A stretch of DNA of 64,000 nt, taken from the NCBI RefSeq assembly GCF_003065605.1, contig NZ_CP026952.1, forward strand, positions 3,410,001-3,474,000, in the 5' to 3' direction. The translations under genes and the position numbers were made by a program. Shown piece by piece: positions 8,142-16,756 of this stretch. Source of the DNA: Aeromicrobium chenweiae. GTDB taxonomy: Bacteria; Actinomycetota; Actinomycetes; Propionibacteriales; Nocardioidaceae. The notes below the pieces were generated by a model, which saw only the letters and a list, made by a program, of their open reading frames with translations, had not been told where the DNA came from and searched no databases. Numbering within the stretch: position 1 is the first letter of the stretch; every line of letters begins with the position of its first letter.

Positions 8142-9376
8142 GGGCTGTCGCGGCGGCTGCGCTGTCGATGACGATGGTGGCCGCGCCGCCCTTCGTCGTC
8201 GGAACGATGGGACCTGGGATATCGGCCGATCTCGGGCTGTCGGTCCCGGCCTTGGCCGGCACCGTCTCTTTCGGCTATCTGGTCGCAGCGGTGGCCAGCC
8301 CTCTCGGGGGACTCGCCGTGCAGCGCGTGGGTCCCTCCCGCGCGCTGCGGCTCGCAGCGGCCCTGGCAAGCGTCGGTGTCGCCCTCGTCGCCGTCGCCCA
8401 GGGACCGGCGACGTTGGCGATGGCCTTCGTGGCGCTCGGGATGGCCAACGCGGTGATCCAGCCCGCCTCGAACGGGACGTTGGCCACCGCGGTCACCGGA
8501 CGTCGACAGGGCGCGGTGTTCGGCATTGTCCAGTCGGCCGTGCCTGCGGCGACGCTCCTGGCCGGGTTGCTGCTCGCCTCGTTCGACGACGTGAGGCCCT
8601 GGCGACAGGCCATGGTCATCCTGCTGGTCGCGACCCTGCTGCCGCAGCTCGTGGTGCCCCGTCGCCTCGCGCACGAGTCCCACGTGCCGCGCCGAGCTCG
8701 CGGCTGGTCGACCGTGGCGCACCGTGGCACCCTGCTCGCCCTGTGCGCCGGAGGGTTCATGGGCTCGGCGGCGGCCACGACCGTGGCCGTCTTCGGCGTC
8801 GCCAGCGGGCTCTCGTCCGGGCTGTCCCCCACTGCTGCCGCCGGCGGGCTCGTGCTCGGCAGCCTGTGCTGCATCGCCGGCCGCATCCTCACGTCGTGCC
8901 GCTGGGGCGATCACGCACCCCGACGTCTGCTGCTCGACATCGCCGGCCTGCAGATCACCGGCGTCCTCGGCATCGTGCTGGTCGGCACGGGCACCACGGC
9001 CGGCTACCTGGTCGGCATCGCGTTCGCCTTCGGCTGCGGCTGGGGATGGACCGGCCTGCTCAACATCGCGGTCACGCGGGTGTGGAGCGGACGCGTGGCA
9101 TCCGTGACCGGTGTGATGCAGAGCGGGCTGTTCGGAGGCAGCGTGGCCGGTCCCCTCGTGTTTGGCGCGGTGGCCGACCAGACCGGTTACCTCGCCGCAT
9201 GGCTCGTAGCTGCCGGTGCCCTGGCCGTCGCCGCATCTGCGGGCGCCGTCGCCGGGCTGCTGCATCGGGCCGGATGGACGACCGGTCGAGGGTCCTCGTC
9301 GACGACACCACACGGCCGGTTGAGTCGTCCTGGTGAGCAGAACCGGTCGAGGCCGACGCGGGCGCATCGTCGCTAG
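8138..9376 (+). CDS. MFS transporter
   Basis: A 412-residue major facilitator protein with about 12 hydrophobic segments. A first segment starts at about residue 5, a GGLAVQRVGPSRALR loop lies between segments 2 and 3, and a basic loop PRRARGW marks the middle of the protein. The ATG at 8138 overlaps the SDR stop by ATGA. It ends a four-gene operon (reductase, ferredoxin, SDR, MFS) and probably imports the aromatic substrate or exports a by-product of the oxygenase pathway. The last 35 residues are polar and rich in Arg and Ser. Confidence 0.85.
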   Translation: MRAVAAAALSMTMVAAPPFVVGTMGPGISADLGLSVPALAGTVSFGYLVAAVASPLGGLAVQRVGPSRALRLAAALASVGVALVAVAQGPATLAMAFVALGMANAVIQPASNGTLATAVTGRRQGAVFGIVQSAVPAATLLAGLLLASFDDVRPWRQAMVILLVATLLPQLVVPRRLAHESHVPRRARGWSTVAHRGTLLALCAGGFMGSAAATTVAVFGVASGLSSGLSPTAAAGGLVLGSLCCIAGRILTSCRWGDHAPRRLLLDIAGLQITGVLGIVLVGTGTTAGYLVGIAFAFGCGWGWTGLLNIAVTRVWSGRVASVTGVMQSGLFGGSVAGPLVFGAVADQTGYLAAWLVAAGALAVAASAGAVAGLLHRAGWTTGRGSSSTTPHGRLSRPGEQNRSRPTRAHRR

Positions 9377-9464
9377 CCTCGAATTACGACCATCCTCGAC
9401 GTAGCGATCACCGCTTGCACCCAGCACGAATGTCATGCGATCCGGCACGTACACACCCCAACAC

Positions 9465-9524
9465 GTCGTGCGATGTTGCACGGGTTCACCGCGCAGACCG
9501 GTGGAGGATCGCACGACATCGCAC
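9465..9524. repeat. Inverted repeat between convergent genes, possible terminator
   Basis: GTCGTGCGA at 9465-9473 pairs perfectly with TCGCACGAC at 9509-9517, and the offset pair GTGCGATGT at 9468-9476 matches ACATCGCAC at 9516-9524. It lies in the 183-base gap between the ends of the MFS gene (plus) and a TetR gene (minus). The short run of CCGGGCCG units at about 9527-9552 just before the TetR stop is low-complexity sequence. Confidence 0.4.
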
Positions 9525-9559
9525 CGCCGGGCCGCCGGGCCGCCGGGCGGCCGCTCGGC

Positions 9560-10132
9560 TCAGTCCGCCAGTCGGGTCAGGACGTCGCGCAGCACGTCGA
9601 GCACCTGCTCGGTGCGCAGGTCCTCGCGGAAGATCAGGTGCTGCAGCGTGAGGCCGTCGAGGGCCGCGAACACCAGGGCCGCCACCCGCCCGTCCGGGTC
9701 ATCGATGCCGATGGCGGTGAACGTCGCGCGCACCTTCTCGATGTAGCCCCGGTACTGCTGGCGGATGTTGTCCATCGGCAAGGCCCCGCGGATGGCCTGG
9801 GTCGTCTCGTCGAACTGCAGCACCGAGCGTTCCCATGAATCGTTGAACGACTCGACGAACGTCGAAGCGAACTCCTCGATCGTGTCGGCCCTCAGCCGCA
9901 CGCCGTCGGAGTCCTGCTCGGCCGCGCGACGGAAGGCCTCGTTGAGCAACTGCTCCCGCGTGCCGAAGTGGTGCCGCACGAGTCCGTGAGTGAGGCCCGC
10001 TCGTGCGGCCACTGCGCGATAGGTCACCGCCGAAAGGCCCTCTCGACCCGCGATCTCGATTGCGGCGTCGAGGAGCCTGTCCTTGCTCGACAGTGGCTCT
10101 TCACCACGGGCGAGATCGGGGTGCGCGTCCAT
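9560..10132 (-). CDS. TetR/AcrR family transcriptional regulator
   Basis: A 190-residue regulator. The N-terminal helix-turn-helix spans DRLLDAAIEIAGREG to GLTHGLVRHHFGTREQLL (residues 18-61), and the C-terminal part resembles the ligand domain of BetI-like regulators. The ATG at 10132 gives the usual short N-terminus (MDAHPDLARG); the open frame upstream lacks a better start. It is the last gene downstream of the amine oxidase, membrane protein and aldehyde dehydrogenase, with a 26-base gap, so it could be a local repressor of that operon responding to the amine or its acid. Confidence 0.85.
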   Translation of the reverse strand: MDAHPDLARGEEPLSSKDRLLDAAIEIAGREGLSAVTYRAVAARAGLTHGLVRHHFGTREQLLNEAFRRAAEQDSDGVRLRADTIEEFASTFVESFNDSWERSVLQFDETTQAIRGALPMDNIRQQYRGYIEKVRATFTAIGIDDPDGRVAALVFAALDGLTLQHLIFREDLRTEQVLDVLRDVLTRLAD

Positions 10133-10158
10133 GGGACATGGAATCACAATGAGGCGAG

Positions 10159-11667
10159 TCAGCGACCGGCCAGCCCCCACAGCGGCGGACGATCTGTGCA
10201 CAGGTCGATGTTGACCGACTTGACCGCGCTGTACTCGCGCAGTGTCTCGAAGGAGAGCTCGCGCCCGAAGCCGCTGTCGCCCCGTCCACCCATCGGCATG
10301 CCCGGTGCCAGGTCGAACCAGCGGTTGACCCAGACGATCCCGGCGTCGAGCTCGTCGGCCATGCGGTGGGCGCGGCGCAGGTCGTTGGTCCAGACACCAG
10401 CGGCGAGTCCGTAGCGGTGGGCGTTCGCCCGGGCGATCGCCTCCTCGTCGGTGCTGAAGCGCTCGGCGACCGTCACGGGACCGAACACCTCGCTGCGCGT
10501 GATGGTGGCCCCGCCGTCGGGGTCCCCGAGAAGCACGGGTCGCTGGTAGAAACCTCCGGCGAGGGAGGGGTCGAGGTCGAGCTGCTCGTCGCCGACCAGC
10601 ACCGTGACGCCCTCGGCACGGGCACCGTCGAGGTGCCCGCGGACGAGGTCGAGCTGCTGACGGGACACCAGGGGCCCCATCTCGCTGGCCGGGTCGGTCG
10701 CGTCGCCGACCGTGATGCTGCGGGCGACCTCACTGAAGCGAGCCACGAACTCGTCGTGGATGTCGTCGTGCAGCAGCAGCCGGGACGAGGCGATGCACGC
10801 CTCGCCGTTGGCCAGGTAGATGCCCATCAGGGCGTCCTGCACCGCGACCTCGAGATCGGCATCGGCCGCGACGATCATCGGGCCCTTGCCACCGAGCTCC
10901 ATCAGGCTGGGCGTCAGCGTGCGGGCCGCGGATCCGAGGATCGCGGTCGCGGTCGCGGGCCCGCCGGTGAAGGTGATCTTGGCGATGTCGGGGTGCGACA
11001 CGAGCGCGGCCCCGGTCTCGGGCCCGACGCCCGTCACGATGTTGAGCACGCCGGGCGGCAGGGCGTCGCCGATGACGGCCGCGAGCTCGAGGATGCTGGC
11101 CGAGGCGTACTCCGACGGCTTCACCACGATGGTGTTGCCGGCCGCGATCGCGGGGGCGACCTTGTTGGCGAACGTGATGATCGGGGAGTTCCACGACAGC
11201 ACCGCCGCCACGACGCCCAGCGGCTCGCGCTTGGTGTAGAGCAGCGTGTCGGGGTTCGCCAGCGGGATCTGCTCGCCGTTGAAGGCCCGGATCACGCCGG
11301 CGTAGAACCGGAAGATGGCCTGCACCGTCGGGATGTCGGCGATGAACGCCTCTCGGATGGGCCGGCCGTTCTCGGTGGCCAGCAGCGACGCGAACCGCTC
11401 GCTGTCGGCCTCGAACCGGTCGGCGATCTCCAGGAGCACCGCCTGACGGCGGTCGACCGTGGTCCGCCGCCAGTCGCGGAAGGCGGCCTTCGCAGCTGCC
11501 ACGGCCCGCTCGACGTCAGCGGCCGAACCCTGGGCGAGCAGCGCCCAGGGCGTGCCGACGCTGGGGTCGATCGCCTCGAACGTCCCGGCGCCGGCGACCC
11601 AGTCGCCGCCGATCAGCTGGAGGTAGTCAGCCGTCGGGGCGTAGGCGTTGCGGCGCGGCGCGCTCAT
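10159..11667 (-). CDS. Aldehyde dehydrogenase (NAD(P)+)
   Basis: A 502-residue aldehyde dehydrogenase of normal length. Conserved features are the motif LSWNSP (nucleotide binding), VKPSEYAS, FTGG, the catalytic Glu in LMELGGKGP, the catalytic Cys in GEACIASSR, and EVFGPV. The ATG at 11667 overlaps the stop of the membrane protein gene by ATGA. It follows the copper amine oxidase, so the natural reading is that it oxidises the aldehyde released from the amine to an acid, as phenylacetaldehyde dehydrogenase does after phenethylamine oxidase. The aldehyde's identity is an inference. Confidence 0.88.
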   Translation of the reverse strand: MSAPRRNAYAPTADYLQLIGGDWVAGAGTFEAIDPSVGTPWALLAQGSAADVERAVAAAKAAFRDWRRTTVDRRQAVLLEIADRFEADSERFASLLATENGRPIREAFIADIPTVQAIFRFYAGVIRAFNGEQIPLANPDTLLYTKREPLGVVAAVLSWNSPIITFANKVAPAIAAGNTIVVKPSEYASASILELAAVIGDALPPGVLNIVTGVGPETGAALVSHPDIAKITFTGGPATATAILGSAARTLTPSLMELGGKGPMIVAADADLEVAVQDALMGIYLANGEACIASSRLLLHDDIHDEFVARFSEVARSITVGDATDPASEMGPLVSRQQLDLVRGHLDGARAEGVTVLVGDEQLDLDPSLAGGFYQRPVLLGDPDGGATITRSEVFGPVTVAERFSTDEEAIARANAHRYGLAAGVWTNDLRRAHRMADELDAGIVWVNRWFDLAPGMPMGGRGDSGFGRELSFETLREYSAVKSVNIDLCTDRPPLWGLAGR

Positions 11668-12149
11668 GCGATGCTCCGCCGGCTCGGACGCAGCGCTGCG
11701 CCGACGGCCAGCACGACCTGCATCGCCGCGAGGGCCAGGCCCACGTTCATCAGCCCGTCCACGGCACCGGACGACAGCAGCCCGTCCGACGACGCCATCT
11801 GCATGCCGGCGTGGCCCATCGCGCCGTGGTCCATGCCTGTGTGGCCGCCGGCACCCGACGACATCATCAGCAGGTGCACCACGATCATCGTCAGCGCCAC
11901 CGCCGCCGCGACCGAGTGGTCGCGACGGCCGTGCGTCGATCCGGCTCGCCACGTGCACGCAACGCACAGGCTCGACAGCACGAGCATCGTGACGCTCATC
12001 GTCAGCATCGACGTGCCGGTCGCCACGAGCAACACGACGTGGACCGCGAAGCAGGTGACGGCGGTGAACGGGATCGCGAGCGTGGCGAGGTCGCGGGCCG
12101 GCCGGCTGCTCGACGTCGTTCCGCCCGCTTGGGATGTCAAGGTTTTCAT
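11664..12149 (-). CDS. Integral membrane protein with His/Met-rich loop beside copper amine oxidase
   Basis: A 161-residue protein with about four hydrophobic segments (roughly residues 25-48, 50-68, 78-95 and 130-152). Between segments 3 and 4 a loop reads GGHTGMDHGAMGHAGMQM, rich in His and Met in the manner of copper-binding loops. It is encoded directly after a copper amine oxidase (25-base gap) and overlaps the aldehyde dehydrogenase gene by ATGA. The ATG at 12149 has an AGGAAAG ribosome site; a GTG at 12173 is the alternative. The topology recalls small actinobacterial DUF-type membrane proteins. A role in copper supply to the oxidase is an inference from context and composition. Confidence 0.7.
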   Translation of the reverse strand: MKTLTSQAGGTTSSSRPARDLATLAIPFTAVTCFAVHVVLLVATGTSMLTMSVTMLVLSSLCVACTWRAGSTHGRRDHSVAAAVALTMIVVHLLMMSSGAGGHTGMDHGAMGHAGMQMASSDGLLSSGAVDGLMNVGLALAAMQVVLAVGAALRPSRRSIA

Positions 12150-12174
12150 GAGGGTCTTTCCTGAGGCCGACACG

Positions 12175-14115
12175 TCAGTGGCAGTGCTGGTCGGTGGGAC
12201 GGTCGCCGTGTCCGCTGCCGCCCGTGTGGGCGGACTGCGACGCGGGCACGTCGAGGGCGGGATTCTTGTCGAAGAAGTTGGCCGGCATCAACATGAAGCC
12301 CGCCACTTCGGTCGGCATGACGGGCCAGTCCTCGGCCCGGGGCACGTGCGTCACGCCGAGGGTGTGCCACAGCACGACGTCGGTGTCCTCGGTCGGCCGG
12401 TCGGCCGCCGTCCAGCGGGGCAGGCCGTCACCCGAACGGCTCTGGTTCGGGAAGTCACCGCTCGGACGCATCTCGTCGGGCGAGTAGGGGGTGACCCACA
12501 TGTTGCGGGTCGCGAAGCCGGCACGCTTGGCGACCAGCGACGGTGCCTGGGCGAGCATCGTGGCCGATGACCAGCCGGGCAGGAACTTGTAGCCCACCGG
12601 GTTGCCCCACGCGTTGGTCTTCGACCGGTTGAGGACCGACCAGTTGCGCGAGGTCTGCGTGTTGGTGTGGTCGTCGCCCGCCAGCTCGTGGTCGATGACG
12701 GTGCGGTGGACGCCGATCGCGTTGCCGTACGGGTTGTCGGGGCCGACCGGCACGCCGTAGGCGTCGTTCTGCACGACGGTGTTCTCCCAGCCGTCGACCT
12801 CGGGGTCGAGGCGGAACGAGAACAGGTGCTGGTGGTACGTCGCGACAAGGTTCTCGGCGATGCGCGTGCCGTGCGCCGAGGTCTCGCCCGCCTCGACCGA
12901 GCGGGTCTGCACGATGCCGAGCAGCTTGACCTCGACCTGGATCGACGCGTCCTGGAAGAAGTTCCAGTAAAAGCCGTAGTGGTAGTTGCCGACCGTCGCG
13001 ATGAAGCTGACGACGAGCTTGCGCGAACGCCGCACGTCGACGTCGCCGGTCACCCAGTCGGTGTGCTTCCACAGGATGCCGGCGTCCTCCTCGTGGATGC
13101 AGATCGCGTTCTCGACCGTCGTCGGCTCGCCGTCCTCGCCGGCGTTGACGGCGTCGAGGTAGACGATCTCGCCGAGGCAGTCGCAGCCCAGGCGCAGGGA
13201 GTTGGCCAGCTTGCCGAGGCCGAACTCGCCGGCGTCGAAGGCGCTGCGCCAGAAGTGCTCCTTGGACGGGTCGCCGTAGGGGACGACCATCTCGCCGAGC
13301 GAGGCGCGGTGCAGCACCGAGCGGTACTCGCCGTCGTCCTGGTACTCCACGGCGTGCAGCACGAGACCCTCGAGCGGGTGCCAGTTGATGCGGAAGCGCC
13401 ACTTCTGCCACGTCAGCTCGGGGCCGTCGATCGTGAAGCCGACGCCTTGGGGCTGCGTGATCTCCAGCGGCGCGATGTCGGTACGCATCGGCTGGTTGGC
13501 GTCGGCGGTGTAGTTGGCCTGCTCCTTGTTCATCGGCCGCACGCCGAAGTCGTGCACCTCGATGACCTCGAGCGTCACGAGGTCGACGACGGCGACGACA
13601 CCCTCGACGGGGTGGGCGTAGCCGTTGTCGGCCGGGAAGTCGCGGTAGTACGTGACCGAGCCCGCCAGCCGGCGTCCCTCGACGGGGTAGTCGAGCACGC
13701 CGGGAACCGCCATGTTGGCGACGCCCCACGGGTCGATCTGCACCTTGTCCATGTCGGTGATGCCGCGCTTGGCGAGCGCCTCGATGTAGCGCGGGTCCTT
13801 CTTGATGAGATCCGGCACCAGATCGAACTCGTCGAGCAGCACAGGTGCCGCTCCGTCGTTGATCGGCTTCGACGAGACCAGCGCGTCGGCGTCGAGGTCG
13901 ACGACTAGGTCGTGGGTGGCACCCGTCGCCCGGTCGACGAGCAGGACGCGGGCGCGCCGTGCGACGGCGACGCCCTCGCGCAGGAGTCGCTTGTCGGGCT
14001 CGTCGGTGTAGACCGCGGCGAAGCCGGGACGTTCGGCGAGGTTCTCCCGGCGGACGATGGCTGCGACGCGACGCATCTCGTCGGCGGTCAGGGAGTCGAA
14101 CAGGGGGTTGCGCAC
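12175..14115 (-). CDS. Copper-containing primary-amine oxidase (topaquinone), copy 1
   Basis: A 646-residue copper amine oxidase aligned along its whole length with the Arthrobacter type. Predicted key residues are gate Tyr280, catalytic base Asp294 (SAFDAGEF), topaquinone-precursor Tyr378 in VGNYHY, and copper ligands His428, His430 (TYHQHLF) and His590 (GVTHVPR). Family members usually have Asp or Glu after the precursor Tyr; here it is His379. The protein lacks a signal peptide and ends in a His-rich tail (HTGGSGHGDRPTDQHCH). It converts R-CH2-NH2 to aldehyde, NH3 and H2O2. The GTG at 14115 has an AAGGA site upstream. First gene of the amine oxidase, membrane protein, aldehyde dehydrogenase, TetR operon. 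Confidence 0.92.
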   Translation of the reverse strand: MRNPLFDSLTADEMRRVAAIVRRENLAERPGFAAVYTDEPDKRLLREGVAVARRARVLLVDRATGATHDLVVDLDADALVSSKPINDGAAPVLLDEFDLVPDLIKKDPRYIEALAKRGITDMDKVQIDPWGVANMAVPGVLDYPVEGRRLAGSVTYYRDFPADNGYAHPVEGVVAVVDLVTLEVIEVHDFGVRPMNKEQANYTADANQPMRTDIAPLEITQPQGVGFTIDGPELTWQKWRFRINWHPLEGLVLHAVEYQDDGEYRSVLHRASLGEMVVPYGDPSKEHFWRSAFDAGEFGLGKLANSLRLGCDCLGEIVYLDAVNAGEDGEPTTVENAICIHEEDAGILWKHTDWVTGDVDVRRSRKLVVSFIATVGNYHYGFYWNFFQDASIQVEVKLLGIVQTRSVEAGETSAHGTRIAENLVATYHQHLFSFRLDPEVDGWENTVVQNDAYGVPVGPDNPYGNAIGVHRTVIDHELAGDDHTNTQTSRNWSVLNRSKTNAWGNPVGYKFLPGWSSATMLAQAPSLVAKRAGFATRNMWVTPYSPDEMRPSGDFPNQSRSGDGLPRWTAADRPTEDTDVVLWHTLGVTHVPRAEDWPVMPTEVAGFMLMPANFFDKNPALDVPASQSAHTGGSGHGDRPTDQHCH

Positions 14116-14185
14116 GGGGGTGGGTCCTTTCGTCGTGCAAGGTCTCGCCCACACAACCACCGGCTCGTCGTTCGTGGGCGCGGTC

Positions 14186-14202
14186 GTTTCGCTCAGCGGG
14201 CT
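14186..14202. promoter_or_regulatory. Operator-like palindrome before amine oxidase 1
   Basis: GTTTCGCTCAGCGGGCT matches 12 of 16 positions of the palindrome shared across this region and is 71 bases before the GTG of the amine oxidase gene. The left half-site is nearly complete, the right half is weaker. Confidence 0.5.
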
Positions 14203-14221
14203 GCGCGCCCACCGGGACGCA

Positions 14222-14259
14222 CGACGGTGGCGGCACCCCGAGGGATGCCGCCACCGTCG
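14222..14259 (-). terminator. Strong stem-loop after the hydrolase/permease operon
   Basis: Perfect 14-bp arms, CGACGGTGGCGGCA at 14222-14235 and its complement at 14246-14259, with a 10-base loop. It lies 21 bases beyond the stop of the minus-strand gene at 14280, so it probably ends the permease/hydrolase-fold transcript before the amine oxidase promoter. No clear U-run follows, as is common in high-GC actinobacteria. Confidence 0.7.
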
Positions 14260-14279
14260 ATCTCCTGCCGTCGCCGTCG

Positions 14280-15116
14280 CTATCGACCGGCGAGCCCCTC
14301 GAGGAAGGGCACGACGGCCGCCGCGACGGCCGCGGGCAGCTGCTCCGTCAGCGGGATCGTGCCGCCTTCGACGACCACGACGTCGACGCTGCGCGCCCCG
14401 GTCAGTCGCGCCTGGACGACCTCGAGGTCCGGGAACGCGAACGGATCGGCGTCCGCGCCCAGGATCAGCACGGGGGCCGAGACCAGGCCGATCCGGTCTT
14501 CCATGACGTACCGCGCGCACGCGAGGTGACCCTCCAGCGGGTCGACGCCGGGTGCCAACGCGTCGCGGACGTAGCGATTGAGCAGGTCCGGCCGGGCCGC
14601 CGGGTAGTGGGGCCGGCGCTGGTTCCACCACGTCACGAGGTGGCCACCCTCGTCGTCCACCGCGGCGTCGTCGACGCCGCCGGGGCCGTCCGCCTGCTCG
14701 GCGCGGAACTCAGGGCCGGTGTAGGCCGGCGAGGACAGCACGACTCCTGCGACCCGGTCGGCCGCGGCGGCCGCGACCTCGACCGCGACGACGGCACCCG
14801 TGTGATGCCCCAGCACCGCGAACTGTTCCAGGCCGAGTGCGTCGGCCAGGTGCAGGGCCCCCGCCGCGTACTGCTCGATGCTCTGGGGACCCTGCGGCTT
14901 GGCCGACTGGCCGAACCCGTACATGTCCATCGCGATGGTGCGGTAGTGCGGGCCGACCAGCGGCATCAGCTCGGCGAACTCGTCGTGCGACCGGGGGGTC
15001 TGGTGCAGGCAGATGAGCGGCGTGCCCCCCGAGCCTGCCTCCGCGTAGTGCAGCTGGCCCAACGGCGTGTCGGCGTACCCCAGGCGCACGGCTGCGTCGG
15101 CGAGGTCAGTCGACAA
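14280..15116 (-). CDS. Alpha/beta-hydrolase-fold protein with degenerate catalytic triad, copy 1
   Basis: A 278-residue alpha/beta-hydrolase-fold protein. The oxyanion region reads CLHQTPRS, but the nucleophile elbow is GHHTG (His105 where Ser, Cys or Asp is expected) and the usual terminal Gly-His reads GGTIPL (Thr253). The acid-like Asp in GADADPF remains. The same replacements occur in the paralogue at 25477-26283, so they are unlikely to be errors. It overlaps the upstream permease gene by 11 bases and is probably co-transcribed with it. A conventional hydrolase function is doubtful; a lyase, hydratase or oxygenase-like activity on a pathway intermediate is possible. Confidence 0.78.
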   Translation of the reverse strand: MSTDLADAAVRLGYADTPLGQLHYAEAGSGGTPLICLHQTPRSHDEFAELMPLVGPHYRTIAMDMYGFGQSAKPQGPQSIEQYAAGALHLADALGLEQFAVLGHHTGAVVAVEVAAAAADRVAGVVLSSPAYTGPEFRAEQADGPGGVDDAAVDDEGGHLVTWWNQRRPHYPAARPDLLNRYVRDALAPGVDPLEGHLACARYVMEDRIGLVSAPVLILGADADPFAFPDLEVVQARLTGARSVDVVVVEGGTIPLTEQLPAAVAAAVVPFLEGLAGR

Positions 15117-16554
15117 GTGTCCGACCCATGTTCGCGTAGGTCTCCGGGCGCTCCTGGCGGGCCCGCAGGGCCACGGCGATCGCGACGACGATCGTCAGCA
15201 GGTGCAGGTACGGCATCCCGTTGATGATCGTGGAGTCGGTGCCCGTGATCGCGGTGAAGTTCGACAGGGCGAAGTAGGTGATCGCGCCGAACCCGATCAG
15301 CGACAGGCCCGGTGCGACGGTCTGCGCCCAGCCGAAGATTCCCTGACGGGCGAAGTACACCAGGACCGCCAGCGACGTCGTGGTGATCAGCAGCATCAGG
15401 CCGACCGCGCCGAAGCCCGTGAGACCCGACGTGAGGGTGGTCAGCGGGTCGAGCCCTGCGACGGCGAAGCCGATGACGACGACGACCTCGACCGCGTAGC
15501 CCGTCGAGCCGGCGACGACCGGCGACTGGTGCTTGGGGTGCAGGGTGCGCAGCTGCCGCGGCAGGAAGCCGTCCCGGCTGAGGGCAAACATGTAGCGCGA
15601 GGCCGCGTTGTGGAACGCCAGCACGCCGGCGAAGCAGCTCGTCACGATGAGCACCTCGAAGATCGTCGTCCACGCCGACCCGACAAACTCGTCGCTGAGG
15701 TCGAACGCGAACGTGCCGGGGCTCTTGCCCGCCGCTGCGGTCGCGCCGTCCGAGCTCGCGAGGAACGCCCATGACGTCAGCACGAAGAACACGCCGATGC
15801 AGGCCATCGAGATGTAGGTCGCCCGCGGGACGGTGCGCTCGGGGTCCTTGGCCTCCTCGGCGTAGATCGCGGTGCCCTCGAAGCCCTGGTAGCACGAGAA
15901 CGCGAAGATCATGCCGACGCCCACCACACCCGGGGCGAAGACGTTGTCGAGGCTGAACGAGCTGGCCGGCAGGCTGCTGAGGCCGTTCTGCGCGATGATC
16001 GCGATGTCCAGCACCAGGACCACGATCAGCTCGAGGACCAGCGCCACCCCGAGCACGCCGGCCGCGAGGGTGATCTTCAGGTAGCCGAGCGTGAACGCGA
16101 TGGTCAGGCCGACCAGGGTGTAGAGCCACCACGGCAGGTCGATGCCCAGGAGCTTGTCGGCGCTGCCGGCGGCGAAGAAGCCCATCGCGCCGCCGGTCGC
16201 CGAGGCGAGCGCGAGGTACGCAGTCGTGGCCATGTAGGCCCCCGCGAGGCCGAACGGGCGTCCGATGCCCTTGACGATGTAGGCGAAGAAGGCGCCCGCG
16301 TTGTGCACGTGCGGGACCATCTTGGTGAAGCCGACGGCGAACAGCAGCATGATCGCCATGACGAACACGTACATGCCCGGCGTGCCGACGCCGACGCCCA
16401 GGCCGATCGCGAGCGGCAGGATCGCCACGGCGCCTCCGGCGGGTGCCACGGTCGCCATGACCATGAACACGATGTGCGAGACGCCGAGGCTTCCTTGCGC
16501 CAGCTCCGTCTCCTTGCCGGGGAGAGACCGATGGGTCTCTGTTCGTTCCGCCAT
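15106..16554 (-). CDS. APC-superfamily amino-acid/amine permease
   Basis: A 482-residue APC permease with 12 or so membrane segments; the first begins near residue 25 after the amphipathic LAQGSLGVSHIVFMVMA motif typical of the family, and CYQGFEGTAIYAEEAKDPERTVPRA near residue 225 is the conserved helix 6-7 region. It likely imports the amine (or amino acid) oxidised by the neighbouring copper amine oxidase, since APC members commonly carry amines. The ATG at 16554 follows a GGGAAAG-like site, and an operator-like palindrome is 94 bases upstream. Confidence 0.87.
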   Translation of the reverse strand: MAERTETHRSLPGKETELAQGSLGVSHIVFMVMATVAPAGGAVAILPLAIGLGVGVGTPGMYVFVMAIMLLFAVGFTKMVPHVHNAGAFFAYIVKGIGRPFGLAGAYMATTAYLALASATGGAMGFFAAGSADKLLGIDLPWWLYTLVGLTIAFTLGYLKITLAAGVLGVALVLELIVVLVLDIAIIAQNGLSSLPASSFSLDNVFAPGVVGVGMIFAFSCYQGFEGTAIYAEEAKDPERTVPRATYISMACIGVFFVLTSWAFLASSDGATAAAGKSPGTFAFDLSDEFVGSAWTTIFEVLIVTSCFAGVLAFHNAASRYMFALSRDGFLPRQLRTLHPKHQSPVVAGSTGYAVEVVVVIGFAVAGLDPLTTLTSGLTGFGAVGLMLLITTTSLAVLVYFARQGIFGWAQTVAPGLSLIGFGAITYFALSNFTAITGTDSTIINGMPYLHLLTIVVAIAVALRARQERPETYANMGRTLVD

Positions 16555-16647
16555 GGGAAAGCTCCTCTTGCTGGGACGGTCAAGGGGGTGTACGGCCGTC
16601 GATTAGCGGACAGTGTGGAGAGTCACGCTCCCCCTGACCACGCGCCC

Positions 16648-16664
16648 GGTTCGCTGAGCGACAC
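16648..16664. promoter_or_regulatory. Operator-like palindrome before the APC permease
   Basis: GGTTCGCTGAGCGACAC matches 14 of 16 positions of the region-wide palindrome; its left half is identical to the consensus. It lies 94 bases before the permease ATG. A much weaker copy, CCGTCGATTAGCGGACA, is at 16596-16612. Confidence 0.6.
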
Positions 16665-16756
16665 ATGCCGGCACGCCGACGTGGGACTCATCGTTGTGCA
16701 TTCCTGTTGCCGGGGCGTCACGAACGCGGAAAAATCAGTCCTCGGTCGAGACCGGG

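Noticed and set aside
9527..9552. Tandem CCGGGCCG-like units
   Set aside because: Short GC-only low-complexity run; too brief to call a functional repeat.
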